From an uncultured Chloroflexales bacterium (GTDB lineage Bacteria > Chloroflexota > Chloroflexia > Chloroflexales > Chloroflexaceae), in the NCBI GenBank assembly GCA_937967405.1, contig CALCJV010000059.1, positions 1 through 47,333 of the forward strand: a DNA stretch of 47,333 nucleotides. Reading direction: 5' to 3'. How positions within the stretch are numbered: the stretch's first letter is position 1; the number at the start of each line of letters is the position of its first letter. Of the stretch, positions 35,408 to 43,207 are shown in pieces. The notes under the pieces are model-generated. The model searched no databases and was not told the DNA's origin. It was given only the letters and a program-made list of their open reading frames with translations. The position numbers and the translations under genes were made by a program.

Positions 35408-36991
35408 CTACGCTCCACCAGAATAGATGCTTTGAGGTTCATTGATTGAGACAGTAACCGCATTGCGTTCAGGCTGAGAGGTCAACGGCCGAGCATCATG
35501 CACGTCCGCGGCGAAAGCCGATGAAGATTGATGCTTCACCGGTGAATGATGCTGATCAAAGTCGGGCACCGGGTCAGAGATTTCAACGGGCGGCACGTCA
35601 CGCTGCCCCGGCGGGCGCGGGTCGCGTAGCTCACCCGTTTCAGGATTGTAGAGATAAGGCCAGCGATAAACAATACGTTTCACCTCACTGTGCAGGTCTT
35701 CTTCTAGCGGGGGCGGGGCATCGTGATCGGGGATATTTACGGCCCGCCGGATCACGTTGAAATCGTTGTCAAGGATCAGCACAGTGTTCGAACCGATCAT
35801 GCGCCCCGGATAGGTGTAGAAGCCACTGCCGATCTTACAGTGGTGGCCAACGGCACTGCCCAACACGGGCGCACAGACATCTTCGAGCTTGCCGCGATGC
35901 AGCGTGCGAATCGGCTCGCCGAGCAGGTTGAAGTCGGTGAAGGTCGTGCCTGCCCCAATGAACGTATTCCGCCCGATAACTCCAAGCTGGATGCAGGTAT
36001 TTTGGGCGACCATGCTGCCATCCATCAGGCTACTCATAAAGATTGCACTGTTGAAGGGCAAGAAGCAGCGATCACTGATCACACTGAGCATCACTTGTGC
36101 GCCCTGCATAATGTTAACGTTGCTGCCAATCAAGCTATTCGTAATCACCGCACCGGGCCCAATATAGACATTATCCCCAATGACAGTTGGGCCATGAATG
36201 ATTGCAGTGGGATCAATCGAGCAGTTCTTGCCTACCTTCACCAATTTACGGCAGGCGAAGAAATGATTGCGCCAGTGATCCTCAAAGGGATTGATCCGTT
36301 CACCGAGCGAGGTAAGCAGGAGTTCGATTTTGGGGCGCAGGGCCTGCCAATCTTGTTTCGTCCACTTACGGATATTGGCGATCCGCCCACGCTGCATGAG
36401 ATCATCCACCTGCCGGGCCCAATTAAACACCCCAAAGGGCGTACTGGCAAGGTAGATATGCACCCAGCTTTCAATCGAGAGAAACGCTCGATTGGGCACT
36501 TGGAAGACCAAATCACCCTGCTGTGGAGCCATATACTGGGGAATATTGTAGTAGCCCATTTCGTAGGCTTGCGTATCAATCACCAGCGGTTGGGGTTCAC
36601 GGCGTTTGCCAACAGGGAAGTAGTACATCTCGGCGACATACACATCGCCCTTGCGCTGAATGCCGGATGCAAGCGGCAGCGCGTGCGTAGTGATAGCTTT
36701 GTCATCCAGCGCGAACGCGATCTGGCAGGCTGTGCGGCGGGCCCGAGCCTGCATAATAAACTCATCTACCAGCTCTTGGTTGAAGAACAGGTTGTCTTTG
36801 CAAACGAAGTGCTCGTCATCGAGATAATCCGGCAATTCTTCAATCCCGTCGAGTTGCAGCATGCCTTTACAATAACGCGCAAGCAGATCGCGCTGCAACA
36901 GCCAGAGCTGCTTGTTGAGCAGGCGCAATTCTGAGGCGGGTTCGCCAAACGGAGCTATGGGTGTTGCATCGTGAATAATTATTCGTTTCAT
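35408..36991 (-). CDS. Left-handed beta-helix protein, putative acyl/nucleotidyltransferase-like
   Basis: A 527-residue protein. Residues about 250-420 are a left-handed beta-helix built of hexapeptide repeats (VGKNCSIDPTAIIHGP, VIGDNVYIGPGAVITN, LIGSNVNIMQGAQV, VIGRNTFIGAGTTF, VGHHCKIGSGFYTYPG), as in GlmU and other hexapeptide acyltransferases. The N-terminal 240 residues form no nucleotidyltransferase motif that I can see (no GxGTRL), but contain aromatic-rich strands. The C-terminal 60 residues are polar and probably disordered. First gene of the operon with the kinase, 15 bases before the regulator. The start follows AGGAAG by about 11 bases. Substrate unknown; a catalytic His cannot be assigned with confidence. 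Confidence 0.8.
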   Translation of the reverse strand: MKRIIIHDATPIAPFGEPASELRLLNKQLWLLQRDLLARYCKGMLQLDGIEELPDYLDDEHFVCKDNLFFNQELVDEFIMQARARRTACQIAFALDDKAITTHALPLASGIQRKGDVYVAEMYYFPVGKRREPQPLVIDTQAYEMGYYNIPQYMAPQQGDLVFQVPNRAFLSIESWVHIYLASTPFGVFNWARQVDDLMQRGRIANIRKWTKQDWQALRPKIELLLTSLGERINPFEDHWRNHFFACRKLVKVGKNCSIDPTAIIHGPTVIGDNVYIGPGAVITNSLIGSNVNIMQGAQVMLSVISDRCFLPFNSAIFMSSLMDGSMVAQNTCIQLGVIGRNTFIGAGTTFTDFNLLGEPIRTLHRGKLEDVCAPVLGSAVGHHCKIGSGFYTYPGRMIGSNTVLILDNDFNVIRRAVNIPDHDAPPPLEEDLHSEVKRIVYRWPYLYNPETGELRDPRPPGQRDVPPVEISDPVPDFDQHHSPVKHQSSSAFAADVHDARPLTSQPERNAVTVSINEPQSIYSGGA

Positions 36992-37043
36992 CGAACACTA
37001 TCTTCCTATATACGGCGAAACATCGCTGCCAATAGATTACTTA

Positions 37044-37067
37044 CTACTGTAAATCTACGTACAGTAG
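37044..37067. promoter_or_regulatory. 8-bp palindrome in leader of the signalling operon
   Basis: CTACTGTA (37044-37051), 8-base spacer, TACAGTAG (37060-37067). It lies between the promoter (37144-37172) and the first gene, about 53 bases upstream of the ATG at 36991. The symmetry and length suit a dimeric repressor site. Confidence 0.45.
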
Positions 37068-37143
37068 CAGCATTCTCGCCAGATGGTAAGATTACGTTCG
37101 GATTACACACGGTAGCGCAGCCCCACCAAGACTGCCTTTCGGT

Positions 37144-37172
37144 ATTGTACACGATGGGATGATCAGCGTCAA
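37144..37172 (-). promoter_or_regulatory. Promoter of the beta-helix/regulator/kinase/hydrolase operon
   Basis: On the minus strand TTGACG (37172-37167), a 17-base spacer and TACAAT (37149-37144), near-consensus. Transcription would begin near 37137, giving a leader of about 145 bases that contains the palindrome at 37044. It serves the 8.8-kb operon down to 28154. Confidence 0.75.
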
Positions 37173-37196
37173 CACTATACATAATGCTACTCACTA

Positions 37197-38201
37197 CTAG
37201 CGTTCGCTGTTCGGTGGTTGATACCAATGGGCCAGTAGTGCCGCTAGCTCGTTCAGGGCAAGTTGGTCTATCGGTTGGTGCAGCCGCGCTACCGCCGTTT
37301 GGAGAATGTGCACTTGGCGCGGGTGCAAGGGTGCGCTTGCGCCATGCACCAACGTATTCAGCAGAGCCGTGTACGAGAGAGCAAGATCGCCCGCTGCTAC
37401 CGGCTCTGCCGCAATCGCCTGTAGGCTCGCTTCGATTTGGCGTTGCACCTGCGGCCAGTCAAACAGATCGGGCATATCATGGAGCATCGCCAGCACGCGC
37501 TCAAGCTGGCCCAAGGCAACGGTACGGGGGGAAGTGTCAGGGCAGGACGTAGCCGTCGTAGGTACAGTCGGCGGCTCTGGTGAGCTAGCTACAGTCGGCG
37601 GCTCCGGTGAGCTAGCTACAGTCGGCGGCTCTGGGGCATTAGGCGTGGCCGGCAGCTCTGGGGCATTAGGCGTGGCCGGCGGCTCTGATGGCGCACCGGC
37701 GAGGCGAGCGCGCAGGTACGGCAGACCATCGCTCAACATCTGCTGCATCTCACGGGCGTATGCCATCCACGCCCCAATCTGCATCCGAAACGGATCGGGA
37801 ATATCGCGTTCAGTTCCGGCAAGCTCACTGAGCGACAGAATCTTATCGCGGGCCGTGGGGTAGTATTGGCGCAACACATGGGCAATACCGCGATCTATCG
37901 CTATCAATAACGTTGCAGACTGCACCAGTTCAGCCGAAATTGAGCGGGCACGGTGGGCCGTTATATCCACACCAAAGGCCGCCATTGTATCGCGGGCTTC
38001 AACCTCTGGTGGGTCGCCGTCGTGGCCAGTCACACCGGCCGAAGCCACATGACAGGTGGGGGCATGTTCGGCGAGCAGTTGGCGCAGCAATACCGCCGCC
38101 ATTGGCGCACGGCCAGTATCTGCGCCCCCGACAATTAAAATTGTGGCATCAGCTTGTGGCGTTGTCGCGGGTACGCTTAGACTACGCTCTACAGTACTCA
38201 T
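37197..38201 (-). CDS. Low-molecular-weight phosphatase-like protein without catalytic Cys
   Basis: A 334-residue protein. Residues 20-160 follow the low-molecular-weight tyrosine phosphatase fold: the P-loop region reads IVGGADTGRAPMA where an active enzyme has CxGNxCRSPMA, so the nucleophile Cys is Gly25 and the second Cys is Gly30, while Arg31 is kept. HVASAGVTGHDGDP and the acid loop DIPDPFRM (Asp136) are also kept. After it comes a Pro/Ala/Glu-rich repeat region (about 170-215) and a helical C-terminal domain (about 225-330) I do not recognise. GGGAG precedes the ATG by 4 bases. It is divergent from a glycosyltransferase gene. Confidence 0.78.
   Translation of the reverse strand: MSTVERSLSVPATTPQADATILIVGGADTGRAPMAAVLLRQLLAEHAPTCHVASAGVTGHDGDPPEVEARDTMAAFGVDITAHRARSISAELVQSATLLIAIDRGIAHVLRQYYPTARDKILSLSELAGTERDIPDPFRMQIGAWMAYAREMQQMLSDGLPYLRARLAGAPSEPPATPNAPELPATPNAPEPPTVASSPEPPTVASSPEPPTVPTTATSCPDTSPRTVALGQLERVLAMLHDMPDLFDWPQVQRQIEASLQAIAAEPVAAGDLALSYTALLNTLVHGASAPLHPRQVHILQTAVARLHQPIDQLALNELAALLAHWYQPPNSER
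37564..37686 (-). repeat. 27-bp tandem repeats inside the phosphatase-like gene
   Basis: Two types of 27-bp unit are each present twice: one at 37564-37590 and 37591-37617 (one mismatch), the other at 37633-37659 and 37660-37686 (one mismatch), joined by a partial copy of the first. Each unit keeps the frame and codes for nine residues (PPTVASSPE or PATPNAPE-type). Confidence 0.85.
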
Positions 38202-38237
38202 ACGGCTCCCAATGAGCGAGGTAATCTCCTATTTCTC

Positions 38238-38246
38238 AGTATACCA
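38238..38246 (-). promoter_or_regulatory. Extended -10 promoter of the phosphatase-like gene
   Basis: On the minus strand TGG-TATACT, 36 bases before the ATG at 38201. The -35 region is weak. Confidence 0.45.
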
Positions 38247-38309
38247 TGTTTACGGGTATGGTAGGATAGAGACGGGTTGGCATACGCTCTTAGATTGAAA
38301 GCGACCGGC

Positions 38310-39440
38310 ATGCACATTCTGCATATCTACAAAGACTATTTCCCCGTTCTGGGTGGGATCGAGAACCACTTACGTGATGTCGCTGAAGGGCTAGCGGCAC
38401 GTGGTGTACAAGTAACGGTATTGGTGACGAATACGAGCGGAGCTACTGTTACGGAGCAATCCGGCTCGCTACGGATCATCAAAGCTGCTCGCCAGTTTCA
38501 TGCTGCATCTACGCCACTCAGTTGGCCGATGTTTGTGCAGGCCCACCGGCTGACTGCCGTAGATGTGGTGCAGTTGCACTTCCCCTACCCACCCGGCGAT
38601 CTCGTGGCGCGGAGTGTGCCGGGTAACCCGCCACTGGTTATCTTCTACCACAGCGATATTGTGCGTCAGCAAGGGATATTACGGCTCTACGCACCCTTGC
38701 TTCGTGCGACACTAGCGCGTGCCGCTCGCATTCTGGTCACAAGCCCAGCGTATATGCACAGCTCAGTGTGGCTACGCCCCCATCATGCCCGTTGCACGAT
38801 CCTGCCGTTTGGGATTGAGCTAGCTCGCTTTGTCGCACCGGATGCGGCCGCAGTGGCCGCAGTGCGGGCCCGCTACCGGCACGCCCCATTGGTCCTGTTT
38901 GTGGGTCGCCTGCGCTACTACAAAGGCTTGCACTTCCTCCTCGAGGCAATGCCACAGATCACTCAGACCCATCCCGATGCCCAGCTCTTAATTGTTGGCG
39001 TGGGGCCGGAGCAAGCCCGCTTGCAGACACAGGCACATGCAGCTGGAATTGGTGCGCGGGTGCATTTTCTGGGCGAGGTGGCCGATGCTGAATTACCGGC
39101 CGTGTACGCTGCGGCGGATGTGTTTGTATTGCCCTCGCACCTACGGGCCGAGGCTTTCGGGATTGTGCAGATCGAGGCCCAAGCAAGCGGGCTGCCAATT
39201 GTCTGTACCGAGTTGGGTACCGGCACAAGCTTTGTTACCCAACACGGGCGCACCGGCTTGGTCGTGCCTCCAGCTGATCCGGCAGCATTGGCGCGGGCAA
39301 TCTCAGTCCTGCTCGCCAACCCCAACCTTGCTCGCACGCTCGGCGCGGCGGGACGCAGGCGGGCCCACACCGAATTTAGCCAGCCAGTGATGCTGGATCG
39401 GCTACAAGCAGTGTATGAGGATGTCGTCAGGCACGCTTGA
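38310..39440 (+). CDS. Glycosyltransferase family 4
   Basis: A 376-residue GT-B retaining glycosyltransferase. N-terminal: MHILHIYKDYFPVLGGIENHLRDVAEGL, the usual GT4 glycine-rich acceptor loop. C-terminal: LLFVGRLRYYKGLHFLLEAM, LIVGVGPEQARL, VHFLGEVADAELPAVYAAADVFVLPS and the EAFGIVQIEAQASGLPIV nucleotide-sugar E-x7-E motif. It adds a sugar to a lipid or polysaccharide acceptor at the cytoplasmic face. The frame is open to 38277 but the family N-terminus fixes the start at 38310; there is no clear ribosome-binding site. It stands alone, divergent from the phosphatase-like gene. Confidence 0.93.
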   Translation: MHILHIYKDYFPVLGGIENHLRDVAEGLAARGVQVTVLVTNTSGATVTEQSGSLRIIKAARQFHAASTPLSWPMFVQAHRLTAVDVVQLHFPYPPGDLVARSVPGNPPLVIFYHSDIVRQQGILRLYAPLLRATLARAARILVTSPAYMHSSVWLRPHHARCTILPFGIELARFVAPDAAAVAAVRARYRHAPLVLFVGRLRYYKGLHFLLEAMPQITQTHPDAQLLIVGVGPEQARLQTQAHAAGIGARVHFLGEVADAELPAVYAAADVFVLPSHLRAEAFGIVQIEAQASGLPIVCTELGTGTSFVTQHGRTGLVVPPADPAALARAISVLLANPNLARTLGAAGRRRAHTEFSQPVMLDRLQAVYEDVVRHA

Positions 39441-39478
39441 GGCTCGCGCCGCGATTGCCATCACTCGCTACGCCAGTG

Positions 39479-39487
39479 TGGTATCAT
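39479..39487 (+). promoter_or_regulatory. Extended -10 element upstream of DUF4058 copy 2
   Basis: GTGG-TATCAT, 33 bases before the ATG at 39521, the same word and the same distance as for copy 1. TTGCCA lies 21 bases upstream, a long spacing. Confidence 0.45.
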
Positions 39488-39520
39488 GCACCTACTAATC
39501 AGCGTGAAAGGAGCTAGCGT

Positions 39521-40321
39521 ATGCAGCCGCCCTTGCCGGGTATGGACCCCTATCTCGAAAAGCCCTCGCTCTTTCCCGATGTGCATCATCGGATCATCAC
39601 CGCCATCTGCGACCATATCCAAACCCAGCTTGTGCCCCGTTATGTCGCCCAGATTACGCCCTACATCGCCTTAGAGCAGATTGGCATTGCCGCCACCCGC
39701 CACGCCCTTGTCCCCGATGTCGGCGTGTCTGAACACGACTTCGCCGCCTTGCCCCACGCTGGCCCTTCCCGTTCCATTGCTACCGCCCCCCTCGTTGGTA
39801 CGCTGGCCCTGACAGTTCCCACCCGCTATGCCCGCATCGAAATCCGCGCCGTAGCCGATGCGACCCTCGTCACCGCAATTGAACTGCTCTCGCCCGTCAA
39901 CAAACGCCCCACCCCCGATGGAGCCGAAGCCTACGAACACAAACGCCGCGCCCTCTTCGAGAGTAATGTCCACCTGCTAGAGATTGATCTGCTCCGCGCC
40001 GGCCGCCGCCCGCAGGTCTTCGAGCCTGACCCGCTCCCCGATGTGCCCTACTTCGTGTTCCTCACCCGTGCGGATCGCTTTCCGGAGATTGCCATTTGGC
40101 CCTGCCCCCTGCACCAGCCCCTGCCCACCGTGCCCGTGCCCTTGCGTGCGCCCGATCCCGATGTCGCCCTCGACCTGACCCAGATTATCCAGCACGTGTA
40201 CCGCACCGCCCGTTACGATGTGCAGGTGGATTACCGCGCCGACCCGCCCGCGCCCCCACTTGGGCCTAGCGATGCCGCATGGCTTGATGCCCGCCTGCGC
40301 GAGTGTGGCCTGCGCGGGTAG
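39521..40321 (+). CDS. DUF4058 family protein, copy 2
   Basis: A 266-residue paralogue of the protein at 12948. Shared parts: PGMDPYLEKPSLFPDVHH at the start, ITPYIALEQI, YARIEIRAV, LVTAIELLSPVNKRP, EAYEHKRRALF, LLEIDLLRAGRRPQV and the final WLDARLRECGLRG. Function unknown. GAAAGGAG lies 7 bases before the ATG. The promoter word, spacing and protein core agree with copy 1, although N- and C-terminal halves have drifted, so the two were probably duplicated long ago together with their upstream region. No gene neighbour is shared with copy 1. Confidence 0.85.
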   Translation: MQPPLPGMDPYLEKPSLFPDVHHRIITAICDHIQTQLVPRYVAQITPYIALEQIGIAATRHALVPDVGVSEHDFAALPHAGPSRSIATAPLVGTLALTVPTRYARIEIRAVADATLVTAIELLSPVNKRPTPDGAEAYEHKRRALFESNVHLLEIDLLRAGRRPQVFEPDPLPDVPYFVFLTRADRFPEIAIWPCPLHQPLPTVPVPLRAPDPDVALDLTQIIQHVYRTARYDVQVDYRADPPAPPLGPSDAAWLDARLRECGLRG

Positions 40322-40346
40322 GCGGCACGGAGTGGGTGTGAATGTC

Positions 40347-40355
40347 TGCTACAAT
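40347..40355 (+). promoter_or_regulatory. Extended -10 promoter of the 269-residue protein / PIN unit
   Basis: TGC-TACAAT, 53 bases before the ATG at 40409. No good -35 box. Confidence 0.45.
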
Positions 40356-40408
40356 TAAGCATGTAGGGGAGACTTTATTTAAGTTCGGCAAGGGAAAAGA
40401 GGAGAGCG

Positions 40409-41218
40409 ATGAGAGACGATCTCCAGCAACAGATGCTGATGACTTTTGCTGGCACAACGCCCCAACAAATCAGCCTCACTCAACTCGCACAAGTTCTCGA
40501 TGCCACTGACAAACTCGTGTCCGCATGTGTACGCGAGACATTTGGGAGCGAAATTCAAGCACCGATCTATCTGTCTGAGTTCAGGGCAGGGAGCATTATG
40601 CTCTCCTTCGGCGTAATGCCTTCAGCGCAAGTTGATCCGATAGCCGCGCTGTTTTCCGTGATCAGACGAGTGCAGCTTCAGCAGTTTGAGGATATGTCCC
40701 CCGATCTTCGGCGGAGCCTGCGGCGGTTCTTTACAACCACACCCACCGCACAGGCTGTTACGTTCCGCAACCTACCCCCGGATCAGGCTGGGCAACAGGA
40801 AGTGACCTTGCCCACAAACATAGCCATTCCCTTTCCCGACACCCCAAAGCCGTTGGAGATCGAGGAGTCCACAACCCTCTATGGCAAGCTAGTATCTGTA
40901 ACGGGAGGCGCAAGCCCATCTTGTCAGTTACAGACAAGTCGGCAAGATGTCAGCATTGACGTGACTGCGGAACAAGCCGGCGAGCTTGGCAAATATCTGG
41001 ATCAAGAGATCGGAATCACTGGTGTGGCAACGTGGAATTTGGATGCAATGTGGATCAGGAGGTTTGTGTCGAAGGAAATCATCCCACCCCGTAAATACCA
41101 ATCGTGGGAAGCAGCATTGCCCCACTTGCAGGCGTTTGCCGTTTACTACGAAGACATCCGCGATTCGGTTGCATGGGTTCGCAGTTTGCGTGATGACGAC
41201 GACGAGGAAACAGGATGA
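40409..41218 (+). CDS. Unknown protein, translationally coupled to a PIN-domain gene
   Basis: A 269-residue soluble protein that I do not recognise. The N-terminal half has LTQLAQVLDATDKLVSACVRETFG and an FRAGSIMLSFGV strand; the region DPIAALFSVIRRVQLQQFEDMSPDLRRSLRRFF is helical and basic; a strand-rich part follows (about 150-225, GKLVSVTGGASPSCQLQTS...DVSIDVTAEQ...GITGVATW); the end is acidic (RDDDDEETG). GAGGAG lies 4 bases before the ATG. Its stop overlaps the start of the PIN gene by ATGA. In a toxin-antitoxin arrangement it would be the upstream antitoxin, but it is about three times larger than usual VapB-type antitoxins and shows no clear DNA-binding motif. Confidence 0.7.
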   Translation: MRDDLQQQMLMTFAGTTPQQISLTQLAQVLDATDKLVSACVRETFGSEIQAPIYLSEFRAGSIMLSFGVMPSAQVDPIAALFSVIRRVQLQQFEDMSPDLRRSLRRFFTTTPTAQAVTFRNLPPDQAGQQEVTLPTNIAIPFPDTPKPLEIEESTTLYGKLVSVTGGASPSCQLQTSRQDVSIDVTAEQAGELGKYLDQEIGITGVATWNLDAMWIRRFVSKEIIPPRKYQSWEAALPHLQAFAVYYEDIRDSVAWVRSLRDDDDEETG

Positions 41219-41650
41219 GCAGAAAGATCGTTTTTGATACAGGTGTGCTCTTGATCCATCCTGATCCGAAAAGAGCCACTGCTGCCGCGTGTGGAAAAAC
41301 TGTTAAATGAGCTTGAACAATCCGCTACTCCACTTGGCATACCTACCATCGTTCTGGCTGAGCTTTGGGTTCGCATACCTACAGAAGCAGAGCGAAACCA
41401 ATTCCTAGAATTGCTTCCCGTACAGGTACGGTTGCTTCCTTTTGATACTGCATGTGCCCATACGGCTGCTGATCTAGTAGGCCAACTTCGGACTACCCCG
41501 CCACCACCGGGACTTTCAAATACGCGCATGAAGAAGGATGTCCTTATTATCGCAACGGCACAAGCACATGGGGCAGAACATGTGTATACGCAAGACCGAA
41601 ATTGTTGCGCCAGTGCCAGCCGCGTAGGTCTTCCTTGCTCGCTTATCTAA
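41215..41650 (+). pseudogene. PIN-domain nuclease (VapC-like) with a single-base frameshift
   Basis: From ATG 41215 the frame reads MSRKIVFDTGVLLIHPDPK and stops after 32 codons; the next frame continues from the same place as PLLPRVEKLLNELEQ and runs to the stop at 41650. Removing one A from AAAA near 41269-41272 joins them into a 144-residue PIN domain with all four acidic residues in place: Asp8 (VFDTG), Glu in VLAELW, Asp in MKKDVLIIA and Asp in YTQDRN. Such proteins cut RNA. Either the gene was recently disabled, or the base is a sequencing error, or a +1 shift occurs at the A-run. It is coupled to the upstream 269-residue gene. Confidence 0.7.
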
Positions 41651-41741
41651 ACTATACGACCTCCAATCTTGGATGAATCTACACGCTGCTGCGGGTAGCA
41701 CTGCGCCACCTGAAGCCTGCCACCGTGTGCCCAACACCCAC

Positions 41742-41770
41742 TTGACATCAAACACTTGTTCTGGTATCAT
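41742..41770 (+). promoter_or_regulatory. Strong promoter of the 74-residue gene
   Basis: TTGACA (41742-41747), a 17-base spacer and TATCAT (41765-41770), preceded by TGG. This is the best -35 box with the recurring TGGTATCAT word. Confidence 0.75.
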
Positions 41771-41815
41771 CAAGCTAAGCACGCACGTTCTTTTATGAGC
41801 AGAAAGGTATTCGCC

Positions 41816-42040
41816 ATGCCCGGTACACACTATCTTGTCTGGTATGATGACAACCCGCGCATCCCCTTCTTGACCAAGATTGAGCAGGCCATTGCCGCCT
41901 ACACCTACCGCTTCAAGCGCACACCAAATGTGGTGTTGGTGCGCGAGGCGGAGATCAAGCAGCACAATGCCATTGCGATCCGTAGTGTCGGCCATGTCCA
42001 ACACCACAATTTCTGGGTAGGCTACGAAGCAGAAGGCTGA
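41816..42040 (+). CDS. Small conserved-looking protein of unknown function
   Basis: A 74-residue soluble protein (HYLVWYDDNPR, IEQAIAAYTYRFKRTPNVVLV, HHNFWVGYEAEG). The mix of a helix in the middle with strands before and after suggests a compact alpha/beta fold. It has a strong promoter and AAAGG 9 bases before the ATG at 41816; an ATG at 41795 is also in frame. I do not recognise a family. It is followed by the converging TPR gene at 42110. Confidence 0.6.
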   Translation: MPGTHYLVWYDDNPRIPFLTKIEQAIAAYTYRFKRTPNVVLVREAEIKQHNAIAIRSVGHVQHHNFWVGYEAEG

Positions 42041-42109
42041 TCGGGTGCGGGCGGGGGCAACCATGCGCTGCGCGAGATGTTCGACGGCGTGCCCCCGCCA
42101 CAGCCCTAC

Positions 42110-43204
42110 CTAACGGAGCGTATGCACCGACACGCTGCTATCGCTCCGGAGCTGGGCGAGGCGGGTATCAAATTGGATCCGCGCCGTTGCAAAGAGCGCA
42201 TTCGCCTCTTGGAAACGATTGGCCGCACGATTGGCATACTCCACGCGGTAACTCTCGTAGAACTCTTGCATGGCACTGATTGCGGAGAGTTCAACTTCTA
42301 GCCCCTGTAGGTAAAGCTGGTGCGCCTGCGCCAATTCGGGCGGGGGCGTGATTGCCGCAAACCGTTCCTGCGCCTGCGTCACAAGTGCCGCAAAATCCTG
42401 CGTGGCAGCGGTGTGTTCCACCGAGCCGCCCGGCTTGCCAATGCTCGTGCGGAAGGTATCCACCGCCAGTTGCAAATCACGCCGGATCGGGGCGATCTGC
42501 TCAAGGTACAGCACCGTGCGGCTAGCACTTATGGGGGCCAGCTCAGCTTCAGTCAATGGGCTTGGAGTCGGGGTGGGCGCAAGCAACGGCGCAAGCACCA
42601 GCATCGGCGCATTCACCACGAGTGCAGGGGTGGGGGTCAACAGAAGGGGTGGCTCTTGGCTCTGAGCAACGGCCTGTGCGAAACTCTGGTGGAGCACCAA
42701 CGCAACCAACACCAGCCCCAGTGGCAAGCTGAGCAAAATGATCCTGAGATAGCTAACATCGTGCTGCCACTGCCGCCACCGCACCCACCACGCATCGGGC
42801 GGGCGGGTGGAGGCGGGCGCGGCAGCCCGCGGGGCAGTCAAGCTAATCTCGGTCAGCGGCGAAGGCTTTGGCGTGCCATTCAGCTTGTTCTGGTCGGCCA
42901 GCCAGCGCAAGCCCTTTTGGGCCCGCGCATTGTCAGGGTTGAGCTGAAGCACGGTATTGAGGCAGAAGGCAATCTGGTGCGGGTCATCAAGCACACCACT
43001 GAGCCATAGCCATGCCTGCTCGTTGTGCGGGTTGAGCTGCACCGAGCGCGTGAGCAAGCCTTCCGCCATGCGCCGATGGCCGCCCCGTGCCGCCGCTACG
43101 CCGCGGGCAAAGAGGCGGTGCGCTTCATCCGGGTGGGCATACACATCAGGGACATCCGATGGGCGAGGCGGGGGCGCGTTGTTGGGCCTACCGAGCGTTG
43201 TCAT
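42110..43204 (-). CDS. TPR-containing membrane protein
   Basis: A 364-residue protein, third gene of the zincin/GH18 operon. N-terminal TPR-like repeats (about 25-105: AHRLFARGVAAARGGHRRMAEGLLTRSVQLNPHNEQAW and a second unit). A basic linker leads to a membrane helix (about 155-173), then a Pro/Thr linker (about 190-218) and a helical exported C-terminal domain (about 225-350). The N-terminal TPR part lies in the cytoplasm if the helix is type II. It begins 3 bases after the GH18 stop, so it is coupled. Function unknown; the arrangement suggests it takes part in the same envelope process. Confidence 0.72.
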   Translation of the reverse strand: MTTLGRPNNAPPPRPSDVPDVYAHPDEAHRLFARGVAAARGGHRRMAEGLLTRSVQLNPHNEQAWLWLSGVLDDPHQIAFCLNTVLQLNPDNARAQKGLRWLADQNKLNGTPKPSPLTEISLTAPRAAAPASTRPPDAWWVRWRQWQHDVSYLRIILLSLPLGLVLVALVLHQSFAQAVAQSQEPPLLLTPTPALVVNAPMLVLAPLLAPTPTPSPLTEAELAPISASRTVLYLEQIAPIRRDLQLAVDTFRTSIGKPGGSVEHTAATQDFAALVTQAQERFAAITPPPELAQAHQLYLQGLEVELSAISAMQEFYESYRVEYANRAANRFQEANALFATARIQFDTRLAQLRSDSSVSVHTLR

Positions 43205-43207
43205 CGC

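Noticed and set aside
35723-36934. 403-residue open frame on the plus strand opposite the beta-helix gene
   Set aside because: Shadow of the hexapeptide-repeat gene; repeat structure and codon bias keep the opposite frame open. The minus-strand product has family features.
37564-37686. Tandem repeats as a possible CRISPR array
   Set aside because: The units are adjacent without spacers and lie in frame inside a coding sequence.
41269-41272. AAAA run as a programmed +1 frameshift signal
   Set aside because: Kept only as an alternative: there is no stop codon or stimulating hairpin at the site as in known +1 shifts, so a recent indel or sequencing error is simpler.
41516-42064. 182-residue minus-strand frame across the PIN gene end and the 74-residue gene
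   Set aside because: It crosses a strong plus-strand promoter and two genes with better signals, and has no motif or ribosome-binding site.
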